Made by a program: the position numbers and the translations under genes | Assembly (NCBI GenBank): GCA_026826555.1 | Contig: JAKSZT010054308.1 | Span: 4,293,930 to 4,357,929, forward strand | Length of the DNA: 64,000 bases | DNA from: Tolypeutes matacus | Taxonomy: Eukaryota; Chordata; Mammalia; Cingulata; Chlamyphoridae | Direction of reading: 5' to 3' | The notes under the pieces: generated by a model | The model's database searches: none | What the model was told of the DNA's origin: nothing | What the model saw: only the letters and a program-made list of their open reading frames with translations | In this document: positions 9,346 through 22,600 of the stretch, one piece after another | Layout of the letters: every line of letters begins with the position of its first letter | How positions within the stretch are numbered: position 1 is the stretch's first letter

Positions 9346-12300
9346 TAATTTTGTTTTAATTATATAAAGCATTCACATGGTTCCAACATCAAAACCATAA
9401 AACGGGGTGTTAGTTACCATTTCACAGGTAAAGAAACCGAGGCTCTGAGAACTTAGTACCTTGCCCCACATCATAGAGAAGTGAGTGGTCTTTCCCCTTC
9501 AGGAGGCAGGGAGAGGGGCTACAGGGAGCCTGCAGGCAGGACAGACCTTTGCTCAAGCGGTAGGTTTGGATGAATTCAGGGTCGAGTCCTCCAGGCCCTT
9601 CAGATGGTCTTTGTGGAATGTGCTGGTAGTCTCCCCTGACCACATGTGTCTGCACCCCTCAAAGCAGGGAAGGGGGGTCCTGCCCAGCTCAGGGGGTCAC
9701 TTGGCCCCTGCTAATACAGCAGGGGAACTTGAACTATGTTGTTCAGCCTGCAGCTCCCACCACCTGCTTCTCCCAGTTTAGCCGCAAGAGCCCTCTGAGC
9801 TACACCCAGCTCTTCCTCGTCCCTCCCTCGCCTGAGCTGGGGTCCTGTGCTTCCTGGCCCCTTTCAGAAGCTATCAAAGCCCCCATTCTCTGAACACAGC
9901 TGTGCCAGCCTTCAGCGCTGCATCCGTTCCGTCCCCCCCGCCCCCCTCAGCCACTCTCCCACGTCCCCACAGCATAGGACCCAGGTGCCTGTGCAATGAG
10001 CAGGGCCTCAGAGAGCAGCTCAGCTGCTGGATCCCCAACCCCAAGTCTGGGGGAGTCAGGGCAGGTGTTCAGGGGACTGGGAGGGCAGGCTTCCCAGTGA
10101 GGAAGGCCCGGGGCTGACACTGCAGATGCAGGAGCTCGAGGTGTAGGGACTTGGGAGATTCTTTTTCCTCAACTTGGGTCACGGCCTCAGCTTTGGTCTA
10201 GATGAGGGGTGTGGAGGCAGGAGATTGTCCTCATCCAGAGGGGTTGGAAAACTCTCGAGGGCCCGGGAGCTGGGAGGTGAGCCAGCTGGGCTGCACGTAG
10301 AAGTGGGAGGCGAGCTGCCCAGTCTCCCGCCTCTCCTTCTTCCCTCCCCCTCCCCCACTTTTCTCTGCCCTGAGAGAGACGGCTGGCGAACTCTGGCAGG
10401 AACCCTGGCCTGGGAGTCAGGAGACTCCTCTGTGACACCTATTTGGGTCTCAGTTTCCTTATCGAGAAGATACCTAAGGTTACCTGAGACATTCGCCTCC
10501 CGTTACTGGGACAGGAGATTCTAGGTGAAATCTGACTTTCACTCTTCCTGCTCGAATTTGCTCTCAGCCAGTCCCTGAGGAGCCCCTTCTGAAGCCTGGA
10601 GGGGCTGGACAAGGGGAGGTTTTGGATGTTACCTCTTCTCAGAAAGTGTGTGTGTGTAAGACTGACAAAAGAAAAGAATTAGATTTTGCTGAGCCCAAAC
10701 AATGGGCCGAGGGTGTCCCTTATCCAGCCCAGGTGCAGTTGATATTTCCCAGGGCACTAGATATTATTCAGCCCACATAGGAGAGGAAACAGTTTCAGAG
10801 AAACTAAGAACTTCCCACTGCAGATGGCAAAACAGGAGTTTGACCTCAGAGTCCTGGCTCTGAGCTGCCCAGCAGCAGCTGTCTGCTCTCACTGTGTCTG
10901 GCTTCCCACCAGGGGTCTCCCTTTCAGAACAGACTGACTGGTACCAGCCCTTGTTCAGAACCAGGTGCTGCTGGCCTCAGTCAGGGTTGGAGCCCCCCAC
11001 CCCAACCCAGGGTACCAAAATGTGTGACCACACTTCAGGTCATGAGGGGAGATGGTGAGGAAGGTCACTTTCTCTGTCTGCACCTGTCACCGCCAGGTTC
11101 CCCTCAGGGAAGAACTGTGGTTACATTTGAGCCCCGGGGGGTGGGGGGCTAGAATTTCAGCCACTTGGTTGTCTGGCTCGGCCTTACTGGGCTGAGTCTC
11201 TGAGAGCCCATGGTGGGGCAGGCTGGAGCTACATACTCACACCAGTCTGCTCCGGGGTGGGGGTTCTATTTCAGCTCTGGTGTTACAAGTTCTCAGGCAA
11301 GCAAAGGGAGGTCCTAGGCCCACCCAGGCTCTGCCCAGTCCTGTCCCCAAAGGCTGACTCATATCCCCCCTCCCCACTAGACTGCATCCTCAAGGCTTAA
11401 AAGAGTGCTTGGTACATCATTGGCATTCTATTAATATTTGTTTAATGAAATGAATAAACTGAGGTCTCTTCCTCCCCAGACTCTCCCAGGCCCCGTGCTC
11501 TGTCCACTGAAGTCTAGCCTGCCTGCAGGCCTTGCAGAGGGACTTAAACACCACCCCCCCACTCCAGGCCTTCCTGCCCTGATCCCACAGTAGATGGGTC
11601 TGGGGAGGAGCCAGAATCCTGTCTTTAGATCCTCAAGGATTTGGGGAGGAGTTTTCTGCGAGCTTCTCAAACAAAGCCTTTGGAGTAGAGGCCACAACAG
11701 GGGAGTGGAAGCACAGGCAGTGGCAGTGGCACTGGTGGTGGTGGTGGTAGTGGGGGGCATCCAGTTGGGGGCAGTCCAGGATTCCCACACGGAAGCAACT
11801 TAGGGTGCAGTTTACAGGGAAGGAGCCCTAAGCTGACTAAGGGACCTGCCCTGAGGCTGCATTTGCACTGCAGGCCCCCCTCTTTACTCGGGATGTTTTG
11901 AGGAGTGCTGTTGGAAATGATGGGGATCAAAGCCACCACCCCCCCTCCGCCCAGCTACCACCACTGGTATCCAGGGGAGAGAATCCAGGCGTCTGGCTGT
12001 CCTGCCCACAGTGTGTGCCAGGGGCTTTGCCTGGAGTCCTAGGATGGAGGAGGGAGGAGGAAAGGAGCCTGGGAAAGCAGAAGGAAGCAGAGGCCCTGGG
12101 GCTGGAGGGGTGGGGGTGGAGGGGTCGTTGGTATTCTGGGCACTGAGGAGTCCCCAAGGCTGGGCAGTGTGCAGGACCGCCTCCTGGCACCAGGCTGCAC
12201 ATTCAGTAGCAACAACCCTGGCCAGTGGGCTCTCTGGGCTCCCAGCAACGCCCACGGTTTGCACATTGGTTTGCATGACCAGTAATGTCTGTTCACAGAG

Positions 12301-12789
12301 GCCACCTCCCCCCACCCCCCAAGTCTAGAGGTTTCCTGACTTGCTTTACTTAACCCATGATTCTGCTGTCTAACCTCCATCCCTCCAGCTTCAAAGTCAG
12401 CTCCTCTGTGCAGGGAGTGGGAGCCCCACAGGAGACAAAACCCAATCAGAGCTTCCTCCAGGGACATGGCCATGGTCATCTGCACTTCATCCCGGCCTCT
12501 GAAAGAATTGCCCTCCCCCGCTTTTTATCCCCCATCCCAAACCACAAAGGGGGGTGCTTTCTTTCCAGGAATAAAGCCTCCCATTCTCCCTCCTTTCCCC
12601 CACTAAGTCTGAATCTGAGTCCTTCCTCTTTTCTCCTTGATCAACGGGAAGTCCCTTCACTGTCTAACTTCCATCCCTTCAGCTGCAACATCATCCTCTC
12701 GCTTGCCGAGCGCTCCCTCCCCGCCCCTTCTGCCCTCCCTCCCTACTCTGAGCCCTGGGCTTCTCATCCCAGGAACGATGTCCTACTTC
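9346..12789 (+). other. BCAN upstream region, no gene seen
   Basis: Mostly unique sequence leading to the BCAN CpG island. It holds MIR-like fragments (about 9409-9470, 10400-10470, 11395-11460) and a short (GGT)n run near 11735. The open frames here have no family match, repeat-like codon use and no splice support. Upstream BCAN control elements are likely but cannot be named from sequence. Confidence 0.6.
11395..11460 (+). repeat. MIR-like fragment
   Basis: It carries an AGTGCTTGGTACATCATTGG block, then ATTAATATTTGTTTAATGAA, the usual 3' MIR/L2 arrangement. Confidence 0.5.
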
Positions 12790-13620
12790 GTTCGTCCTTG
12801 CTCTAGCCGCTGCCGCCGGCAACCGACGCAGAGAAGTCAGCGGGTCGCGTGACCTGCCCGAGCCCCCCGCGTTCCGGACCCGGGGGCGGGGACGGCCCCG
12901 AAGGGTGGGGCGGGGGCGGGGGGAAGAAAAGGGGTTTTGTGCTGCGCCCAGCGGCCCGGCGTCCTCTTCCAAGCGTCCTGCGGGCCCGGCCTCTCCTCGC
13001 GCCCGCGCAGTTCCCGCCGCAGTCTCGGCCGCCGCTGCAGAACCGAGCTGTGGACCCGGAGGGGCCCCCGGAGGAGGTGGCAAACTTCGCGGTGCCGCAC
13101 CCGCATCCTAGCTCTCGGTAGCCTGCCGGCAGGTGAGTGCAACGTCTGCCCAGCCGCCGGGCCCTGGGAGGGAGCGAGAGAAAGGAGCGCCCACCCGCCG
13201 CCCTGTGGTCCACGCCCCCCGCCCCGCAGCCCCTGCTCCGAGGGTCCCCGCGCCCAAATCGCCCACCCCGGACACCTCGGCGAGGTCCGCAGCCGCCATC
13301 CAGGAGCGCCGACTGCCTTCTCCCGTCTGCGTTCGCCAGCTCTGCTGCTGGCACTGCCATTGCTGCTTGCAGTCTGACCAGCGGCCCCCCTCGGAGCCTC
13401 GGGCTAATAGAAACGACCCTCTTGGTCCTTGCGTCCTCCCGGCTGCGCGCTCGCGTCCCAGCGCCACCGCCGAGATTTCCGACCTTGTCCTAGGCAGAGC
13501 GGTGGCGGTCCGGGCCAGCCCCCCACTCCCCGCCGGCTGTGCTGGCAGCACCGCGGGAGCAGCGGCTGCGAACAGCGGTTCTGGGGCACCTCTCTGCAGC
13601 CCGCAGGACAGCCGGTAGGA
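12790..13620 (+). promoter_or_regulatory. BCAN: BCAN CpG-island promoter
   Basis: Dense CpG and G+C, with GC boxes (GGGGCGGGGGCGGGG at about 12907-12921 and GGGGGCGGGG near 12885) just upstream of the proposed first exon. No convincing TATA box lies at a suitable distance, which fits a TATA-less CpG promoter. Long open frames on both strands here come from stop-poor GC-rich sequence. Confidence 0.7.
12950..13132 (+). other. BCAN: BCAN exon 1, non-coding 5' UTR
   Basis: The 3' boundary is chosen at GCCGGCAG followed by the donor GTGAGTGC (13133). The transcription start is not visible, and 12950 is only a placeholder inside the CpG island. Translation starts in exon 2, as is usual for lecticans. 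Confidence 0.55.
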
Positions 13621-13639
13621 GGCGCTGCAGCCGGTGTTC

Positions 13640-13745
13640 GGGGCTCCGGCTTTGAAGTTAGAATCCCGAGTCGGCCACCTAGCTTCTGTGTGACCCTGTG
13701 TTGACCTCCCTGTACCTCGGGTTCCTTATTGGTGTGATGACGAAA
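13640..13745 (+). repeat. MIR-like fragment in BCAN intron 1
   Basis: It has GAATCCCGAGTCGGCCACC, CTGTGTGACCCTG and CTCGGGTTCCTTATTGGTG, the core and 3' blocks of MIR. Confidence 0.6.
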
Positions 13746-16109
13746 ATACAAGCATAGGACTTTCCTCACAGTTGAGGTTATCCATGGGAAGCACGCAGTA
13801 GTAGACCTGGTTCATTCCAGTAACAGCTGGAATTCAGGTTATCACTCCTACTTAGTGCACAGCACTGCCAGGGGGCTGGGAACCCCCTCCCCCAGATGTT
13901 CGCCTCTCCCTCTCCTAGCAGAATAGCTCTGCTGCCTGGGTCCAACGGGACTAAGAGGTTTGCTGCGGTTTTGTTAGCATCCTTACCAGCAGCATTGCTT
14001 AGACTCCAGGAAATTCCAGTAAGCACAGGGAGCACAGGCAGGGATAAATCCACCAGTAGTACCAGTGCCTGTGTTGTCACAGCCATCTCTGCCACTGATA
14101 ATAGCATCATGCACTTTTCAGATTTTATCCTAAGAGGAGCCACAAGAGCTGGGCTGGTGGCACTGTTTATAGGATTATTAATTGTGCTTCCAATAAATAG
14201 GACTATTTATATTACTGCCACTGCCCCTGCCAGCCCTGCTAAGCCTTGCTGATACTGTGCACGTTCCTGCTGCTCTGCACACAGCCACCAAGGGGGTAGC
14301 TGAGGGCGTCCCTCCCGCTGCATCCCTGCTGACCCTGCAGACTGACCACGCACGCATGCACACCCTGATCTGCATCCTCTGTGGACTGGGTTTGTGAGAC
14401 CTGCGAGAGAGCTGAAGTCACTGGTCAGACAGGAATGATGATGTGACAAGGAGGGAGTTCCTGAACAGCTTGGGAAACTCAGGATAAGGGCAGAACTCTA
14501 GAGGCTGGGGCAGGACAGAGAGAGCTAGAGAGACAGAAGGATGGCACAGAGGTAGGAGAAGGGCCAGGACGATGGCCAAGCTCTCAGGGCTGGAGATGGA
14601 GTGGTGCATTCTCCTCTGGAGGAAGAGAAGACAGCGTAGTGGTGGTGGTGTGTGTGGAAGGGGAGGGCCAAGGCCTGGACCCCTGGCTTCCGCCTCTGGT
14701 GCCAGATGAAGCTATGCCTGGCTAGATGTCATTTCTTCAGGATCAGAGTTGGGGGAGGAGTGGCAGAAGCCAGATGCCCAGGGTCTCTCTCTGATCTTTA
14801 AGAAGGAGGAGGTTCTTGGTGGGGGCCAGATCAGAGGGAGTTGAGACCAGTTCTAGAAGGGCTGTTTCCTGGGGTTGGACTGGGGAGTGACATGAGCAGC
14901 TGATGCCTGCTGGGTACTGGGAAGACTGTTTGACATGCACTTGAGCTGTACCAAGTCCCTTTCTGGCGCCCTCCATCCTCTCTCTGGGCTGGACCTGGAG
15001 CTGCTCAAGACCTGGCTTCCAGCTCCCTGACAGGCAGCCCAGAAACCCATAGAGGTGGAGTCACTCTGGGGCCAATACCCTGGCCCACCCTGTCCACCAT
15101 GTTCAGAGGGCCAGTGAGGACCTGGCCGCCCCCAGGACCCTGAGGAAATGGCCCTAGCCACAATGGGGGAAATGGAGGCTACAGTGGTGGGGAGGCAGGT
15201 GGGGACTCTAGCCTGGGAGGATCTGGGAGAAGAGGGAAACTTCCCATCAGCCCAGGCTCAGGAAAAGGGGACATGTGTGAATGCAGAGTCTGAGAAGGCA
15301 GGGGAAATGGAGGTTGAACAATGGACCTGGAGTGGGAATGGGTAGCCAGTGGGATTAAGCCCAACCTCTAAGAAAACTTGCCTGCAGTCTAACTTTCATC
15401 CCTCCTGCTGCATCATTGGCCTATTCCATGGCAGACCAAATCCCTATGCTCTCGCCTGACCCTTAAAAGTGACTGTAGACACTGCCTCTGCAGCCTTTCC
15501 TTCTGATGTCTAACTGGGCCCAGGTCAGTCCTATCACTCTCTGGGCTTCAGTGTCCATTGCTCAATGGCACATCCTCACCCCTCCATTAGAAGAGTGTAA
15601 ATGCTTTGAGATATTCAGAAGAATTTTCTGGGTTCTCAGAGCTTCTGATAGCTAGGGGTAGGAGGGGGATGGTCCCTCACATTTATCCTTAGTCCCCTTA
15701 TCCCAGGCCCCCAGCCCAGAGCTTTCACAAATGGTGGGGTGGGGGAAGGAGAGCCTGGATGGGGGCCAGACTTGCAGAGACGGGGGGCTTTGTCCCAGCT
15801 GGTGTCTGAGCCAGGAGATCTGGTGGGAAAGCCTGTGCCAAGCAGAAAGGAAAGGCTGGGGGAGGAAGGGAGGTTTCCAGGGGAAAGGAGTGGAGGATGC
15901 TGGGGAGTAAAGAGAGGAATTCCCTTCTAAGTAAGGGGAGAGGTTGTGCATTGCCTGGGTTCAGTCTAGGAGGCCTCCTCCAGGAAGCTGTGGTGCCAAG
16001 GAGGAAGGGACGGGAAGGGAAGGGAAGAGTACTACAAGAGGAGAAAGCTCTGGGTTTGAGGAAGGAGTTTGGCACTGGAAGGGGCAGAGGGAATCCTAAG
16101 TATAAGAGC

Positions 16110-16385
16110 ACCCAGCATTTATGCTATAAGCATTTATTGAGCTCCAAATGTGTGCCTGGTTCTGTGCATTTGTACAGGTTTTTTTTTTGTTTTTTTTTGT
16201 TTTGTTTTTTGTTTTTGTTTTTTTTTAGGCTATAAAGCACTCTCAAAGCATCAGAGCCTCACTACAACCTGTGAGGTGGTGGCAATGGTGTTTTTGTTGT
16301 TGTTCCCACAAATAAGGAAACAAAAGCCCAGAGAGAGTAAGTAACTTGCCTAAGGCCACAAAGCAAGTTAACTAGGACCCAGGTC
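16110..16385 (+). repeat. MIR/L2-like fragment with T-rich insertion
   Basis: CAGCATTTATGCTATAAGC and GCATTTATTGAGCTCC, then a T-rich run at 16180-16229, then AACAAAAGCCCAGAGAGAG and TTGCCTAAGGCCACAAAGC. The T-run interrupts the ancient repeat. Confidence 0.55.
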
Positions 16386-16569
16386 TTGGCTCAGAGGAGG
16401 AATCTCTTGGTGGTGGGGGGGGTCACAGAGTTAATGGTGAGGTGGGGGCAGTGGGTTTCTGGGGCCAGGGTATGCGTGAGCCCAAGTGGATATGGAAGGG
16501 AGCAAGGGAAAGTCCATCCTGCGGTTTAATCCCCTCCTTCCTCCTCAAGCCCCTCCATCAGCCTGTGGC

Positions 16570-16660
16570 ATGGCCCCGCTGCTCTTGTCCCTGCTGGTAG
16601 CCCTGTCCCTGGACCAGGTCCCTGCAGCCTTAGCTGATTCTCTGGAAGGGGACAGCTCAG
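16570..16660 (+). CDS. BCAN: BCAN exon 2: start codon and signal peptide
   Basis: The ATG at 16570 opens [20 protein letters not shown], a typical secretory signal with likely cleavage after ALA (residue 22). The exon ends in phase 1 at GACAGCTCAG before GTAAGC. The codons join to exon 3 as GDSSEDR. No in-frame upstream ATG is closer. Confidence 0.95.
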
Positions 16661-19600
16661 GTAAGCAACTCGTTCCCTGCTCTGTCTCCTACATCTCCCC
16701 TGTGGGAGGGAGTGGTCTCCTGTAGAGCTCTAACCAACTACTCCCAGCCTTGGAGTACCCGGGGAGGAGATAGAACTGGCAGGACTCAGGGGAAGGGTCT
16801 GGGCTGGAACACTTGGAAATAAGGGATGAGTTGTGGAACCTTGGATAAAGTGGGGAAATCTTGGAGGTGAGGCTGGGAAGAGGCCCTAGGTGCAAGGCTG
16901 CTGAGTGACCTAGAGGGGAGCATGGGAAACCCTGGGGGAGGGAAAAATGGGACTGGGAGGGGAACAGGGGCGGAGTTGGAAGAAAACTCTGGAGGTACTC
17001 TGAAGGGAACAGACTGGGAACTTTGGGAATGGTCTGGAGGACCGTAGCGGTGGGCTGGGGGCCCTAGAGTGGGGTTGCAGTACACTGGGGGCGGGACCGG
17101 GGGTCCTGGTGCGGGGCTTGGAGACCTGGGCAGGACCCAGAGGGTCCCCTGCGTGAAGTCCCAGCCCGTCCCGCCCACCCACAGAGGACCGGGCCTTCCG
17201 CGTGCGCATCGCGGGCGACGCGCCGCTGCAGGGTGTGCTCGGCGGCGCCCTCACCATCCCGTGCCACGTCCACTACCTGCGGCCGCCGCCGGGTCGCCGG
17301 GCCGTGCCGGGCTCTCCGCGGGTCAAGTGGACCTTCCTGTCCGGGGGCCGGGAGACCGAGGTGCTGGTGGCTCGGGGCCTGCGCGTTAAGGTGAGCGAAG
17401 CCTACCGGTTCCGCGTGGCACTGCCTGCCTACCCCGCATCGCTCACCGATGTCTCCCTGGCGCTGAGCGAGCTGCGGCCCAACGACTCTGGCATCTACCG
17501 CTGCGAGGTCCAGCACGGCATAGATGACAGCAGTGACGCTGTGGAGGTCAAAGTCAAAGGTGAGGGGGCAGGGGTGGAGAGAGGTTGCTGGAGGGGGAAG
17601 GAGAGGCCTCCTGCCCTCAGGCAGCCCACAGCCAAGGGGGAAGCAGCACACCTGTACAGCACAGACAAGCGGAAAAGGAGTGAGGAGTACAGGCCTTTGT
17701 TCCCTCCTTTCTCTCTTCAGGTGGAGAAACTAACCACAGTCTAACTTACGCCCTTATGCTGGGGAGTGAGGGCAGTTTGGACTCCCCTTTGGGTATAGAG
17801 AAGTGACAAAGAGGGTCAGGGGAGGTCAGAGTGCCAGGTGATCACAGGATTCAGGAATCGTCTTCGCCACTCAGGAGTCATCTTTCTCTACCGCGAGGGC
17901 TCTGCCCGATATGCCTTCTCCTTTGCTGGGGCCCAGGAGGCCTGTGCCCGCATCGGGGCCCGCATCGCCACCCCCGAGCAGCTCTACGCCGCCTACCTTG
18001 GAGGCTATGAGCAGTGTGATGCAGGCTGGCTGTCGGACCAGACCGTGAGGTGGGCTGGGGACTGGGGATTGGGGGCTTCCGGGTGTCTCTGAGAGGTGGC
18101 TGTGGCCTCCAGTTCTGCCTGGGCATTCAGGACGCCCTGCCTCTGGGAAGGGCCAGAGGTCTGAGAAGGGTGGGTGAGGCCCCTGCCCTGGGGGTGTGGG
18201 TCCCTGTCCTCGGTTGGCTGCATGTGGGGGCAGTATGATTCAGTAGGGTCAATATGGGGCAGCCCCCTGGTAAAGGCATCTGTGCTGAGCCTCTGTCCTC
18301 CCTCCCTAGGTATCCCATCCAGACCCCACGAGAAGCCTGTTACGGAGACATGGATGGCTACCCTGGGGTCCGAAACTATGGGGTGGTGGACCCAGATGAC
18401 CTCTATGATGTCTACTGTTATGCTGAAGACCTAAACGGTGATTGGGGATGAAGGATTCTCAGGGGATGGCTTGGCTCCTTCTGCCATGCTGCTCATAGGT
18501 TCTCCCATGGCCTTTGCTGGGGGAGGACCTTACCCACCTGGGAAGGCCCCTCATGTATTTAAGGGCACAGCCAGCATTCAGGAGATTATCAGCGTCCTTC
18601 CCCCCCAACACTGTCATAGATTCAAGTCCATGGCCAAAGCCCCAGACAGGTGGCAGGAGACTGAGTTTGCATTCTGACTCTGCTGCTCCCTGCCCTGCAT
18701 CTCTCAGCCTCTTAGCATCTCTGGGCCACAGTTTCCTTCTTTGCAGAATGAGAAAGTTGGGCCAGGTTCCTTTCAGTTCTAATATCCATCCTGAGGTTCT
18801 ATCCAGACTTGGATCCCATGAAATAGGGTAGTTGACCCCATGTAACAGAAGGAGAGACTGGGGCCCAGAGAAGCTTGCACAAGGTCTCTTGGGAACCCAG
18901 GGTGGAAGGGGCTCCTAACCACCTGGTAAGCCAGCCCTCTTTTCCCACCCAGGAGAGCTGTTCCTTGGTGCTCCTCCAGACAAGCTGACATTGGAGGAAG
19001 CACGAACATACTGCCGGGAGCGGGGTGCAGAGATTGCCACCACGGGCCAGCTGTATGCAGCCTGGGATGGTGGCCTGGACCGCTGCAGCCCAGGTTGGCT
19101 GGCCGATGGCAGCGTGCGTTACCCCATTGTCACACCCAGCCAGCGATGTGGAGGAGGCCTGCCTGGCGTCAAGACGCTCTTCCTCTTCCCCAACCAGACT
19201 GGCTTTCCCAACAAGCACAGCCGCTTCAACGTCTACTGCTTCCGAGGTGAGCTCACCTCCTGACAGTCTGAGGCCAACCCCCAAGAGGCAGGATTGAGCC
19301 TTGGAAATCCTACCCCAGTTCTGACCAGTGTCTCTCAGGTCAGTGCCATTTGCCTGAAGGAGCCCTGGGTAATATGTAGCTTTGTCGCCTGGGGTTCTAA
19401 TTCTGGGCATGCCCCTGGCTTGGTCTCACTCAGCTGTGTGGCCCCACAGATTGGTCACCTCCCTGCACCCCCCACTTGCCATCCCCAATGGGAGTCCATG
19501 CCTCGTCTCTTCCAGTTTCAAAACTGCCTCTCCATATTGGGCTGACGACTAAGTCCCATTTCCTGTTAGCTCTTTGGCACAACAGAGATGACAGACATTC

Positions 19601-22600
19601 TCTGAATCCAGTGAATCCAGACTTGCTCCTCAAGGTCTTCCAGTCAACCATATGTCCTCAAGGGGTCTCTGTAGCCTGAAGATGTCAGCTCTTTACTGAT
19701 GGACAGACGCAATTCCCCTCATATGGAGCAGGACCTTAAGGGCAGTTGGGTGTAAAGATGCTTCCTGCATGTATCTTATATTGGGAGATGGAGGGGAGGC
19801 TGTGTCTGGGACCCCCAGAGGAACAGGTCCCAGGCCATTGGTGACTAACAGTCAGGGGGGAATCACTGTAGTGTGTTTGTCTTTGCCTCACTTGTGAGCC
19901 TGCAGTGCTGGTGCAAGGGCTGGAGATGGAAGTGGGATGAGGAGACACAGCCCTTACCTTCAGGGAGCCTCTAGTCTGAATGGGGAAGATAAAGCTTCTG
20001 CCATGGGAGCCCCCAATCCAAGGGAAGACAGGATGCCTCACTCCCAGGATGAGAGACTGAGAGAAAAGCATTACTCCCATGGAAACAGACCTCTGGGCAT
20101 CTTTCACCTGGGGCTGGGGAAGGCTGGGAAAATGAAGTCTGCAGGAAAGACGGGTCTGTCTGGGAAGGCTTTCTGGAATAGGGTTAATAACAATGATAAT
20201 AGTGATACTCATGATGGGATAAATAATAATAATAGCTAGCGTTTGCATGCACTGACTATGCCAAGCAGTGTTCTGTGAATAAATGGAATAAAGAGCAGGA
20301 TCAGGAGGAGGAGTGAGGATGACTATGGTGGAGAGCAGATGGAGGTCAGAGGCAGGCAAGGGCACAGGTTTGCTGGTCTGGTGTGGAGCAAGGCTCACTG
20401 AAGCAGGTGAGGAGAGCAGGGACGTACTGTCCTGTCTCGCCTAGCTTAACAGATGGTCCTCAGGGCTTTTCTTAGCCCAATTCCACCTCTGCTTTGTTGG
20501 TTTTCTCCTCTCTGTTCCCTTTCCCAAAGGAAAAGGCAATTCACACTAAACTCTGGTTATCTGGAGGTAGAAGACCCCAGAGGAAAGGAGGGGCCCTTCC
20601 TTTGCCTTCTTGCTCCAAACCTGAGATCCTAAGGGGTGACTGTTGAGCGATTTTCCTGTGCTCTGCCCTTTGCCCCTCCTGTAGTGATGGCAACCTGTCC
20701 CCTTCTATTTCAAGAATGACCCAGACCCCTCACACTTTGCCACCTCGTCCAGGATCCCAAGGTGTTGAGGCCACTCCGCCAATTCTGCCTCTAGAGAATA
20801 TCTTGCACCCGAGCCTTTCCTGATCACGCTATCTAAAGTATTACTGCCCATCATCCCATTTCCTTACTCTGCTTAATTGTTCTTTATATTGTAATATAGA
20901 TTGTTTTTATTATTTCTATCTAGAATATAAATTTCCTTGAGAGCAGGAAGTTTGCTGTTTTGTTCTCCACTGTATCTAGAAGAGTGCTTGACTTGACACA
21001 TAGTAGGCACTTGATAGATGTTTGAGGAATGAGTGATGAAGCCCTGGGGTGTTTCCCTGAGTCCCATGGCAGCTCCACAGGGAGATATGAGAGCATTGAG
21101 AGAATTCCATGGTCTCTGACAGTCCAACCCAAAACCCTCACACTGCTGCAGGCCGTGACCTGGGAGGGCAGAGCCACCTGGTCAGCCTCCCATTGGCCCT
21201 TTCCTCCTGAATCAGATTCTGCCCAGCCCTCTGCCATCCCTGAGGCCTCCAACCCAGCCTCTGACCCAGCCTTGGATGGACTGGAGGCCATCGTCACCGT
21301 GACAGAGACCCTGGAGGAACTACAGCTGCCTCAGGAGGCTGCAGAGAGCGAGTCCCGTGGAGCCATCTACTCGATTCCCATCATGGAGGATGGAGGAGGT
21401 GGCACCTCCACTCCAGAAGACCCTGCAGAGGCCCCTAGGATCCTCCTAGGTAACTTGAATCCCTTACCCTGGGGATGTTTCCACCTGAGAGAAGATGGGG
21501 ACAGGAGAGGGAAGCCTGAGTTGATGTTGGGGTCATGGCTGGATGAGCCTGTCTTATCCGTTATTTATTTATTTATTTTTCTTTATTTTTTTCATTCTTT
21601 ATTTTTTGTCCCATCCTTTTTAAGCAACTCAGTTGTGTAGGGCATCTCTCTGTCCCTCTCCCAACTTCTGTCTTTTCAGAAAATTCCACCCCCAACTCCC
21701 TGGGAAATATTTTCTGCTGTTGAGTCACTACCCCTTTGCTGCACTGGCAGTCCCCATGGCAGATTCAGAGATCTTAGGAAGGGCTGGAAGTGCCCTAAGG
21801 AGCCACCCCCTGGGAAGGAAAGGCCTCCCTTCCTTGGTTCCTCCTCCCCCTCGCCTACCCAAAACAGACTAGAGAGTGTTGATGGACTAGGAGACGGAGA
21901 TGCAATGACCATATCCTCCTGAACTAATAACAGCTTACAGAGCCTTCTCAAGTCTCGCCTCACTTCTAATGTGGAGCAAAAACCCTCTGCCCAGAGTAGC
22001 CTTTGCCTCTCTGCCAGGCCCCACCCTCCCTCTTCCCCGTCTGCTGCCAGGGGCGCTGTCCCTGGTGCTGAACCTTCTGTGCTTTGCCCAGAACTAGAAA
22101 CCCAATCCATTGTACCACCCACGGAGTTCTCAGAAGAGGAAGGCAAAGTGTTGGAGGAAGAAGAAAAGTACAAGGACGAAGAAGAAAAACAGGAGGAGGA
22201 AGAAGAGGAGGAAGTGGAGGACGAGGCCTTGTGGGCTTGGCCCAGCGAGCCCGGCAGCCCTGGCCCAGAGGCACCTCTCCCCACTGAGCCAGGCTTGGAG
22301 GAGTCGCTGCCCCCGGCAGCCCCGCCAGCGAGGGCAGGCCTGCGGCCTGGTGCATCGGCACCTCCCAATGGAGGGTCAGAGGCCCCCATGCCTCCGAGGG
22401 TCCGTGGACCACCCACTGAGACCCAGCCCACTCCGAAGGAGGGGAACTTGGCACCCCCACCACCTTCCACGCCAGTTGGGGTGAGAGAGGTGGGGGAGGA
22501 GACTGGGAGTCCTGAGCTGTCTGGGGTCACCCGAGGAGAGAGTGAGGAGACAGGGAGCTCCGAGGATGCCCCTTCCCTGCTTCCAGCCACACAGGCCCCT

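Larger units (their letters stand above)
13133..16569 (+). other. BCAN: BCAN intron 1 and 5' edge of exon 2
   Basis: A non-coding first intron of about 3.4 kb. It contains MIR-like fragments (13640-13745, 16110-16385) and a T/G-rich run at 16180-16229. The acceptor of exon 2 is not firmly placed; a pyrimidine-rich stretch ending in CTCAAG at about 16550 is a candidate. Confidence 0.6.

Noticed and set aside
12691..13618. Several overlapping frames on both strands in the BCAN CpG island
   Set aside because: GC-rich sequence lacks stops. There is no family match and the frames are mutually inconsistent.
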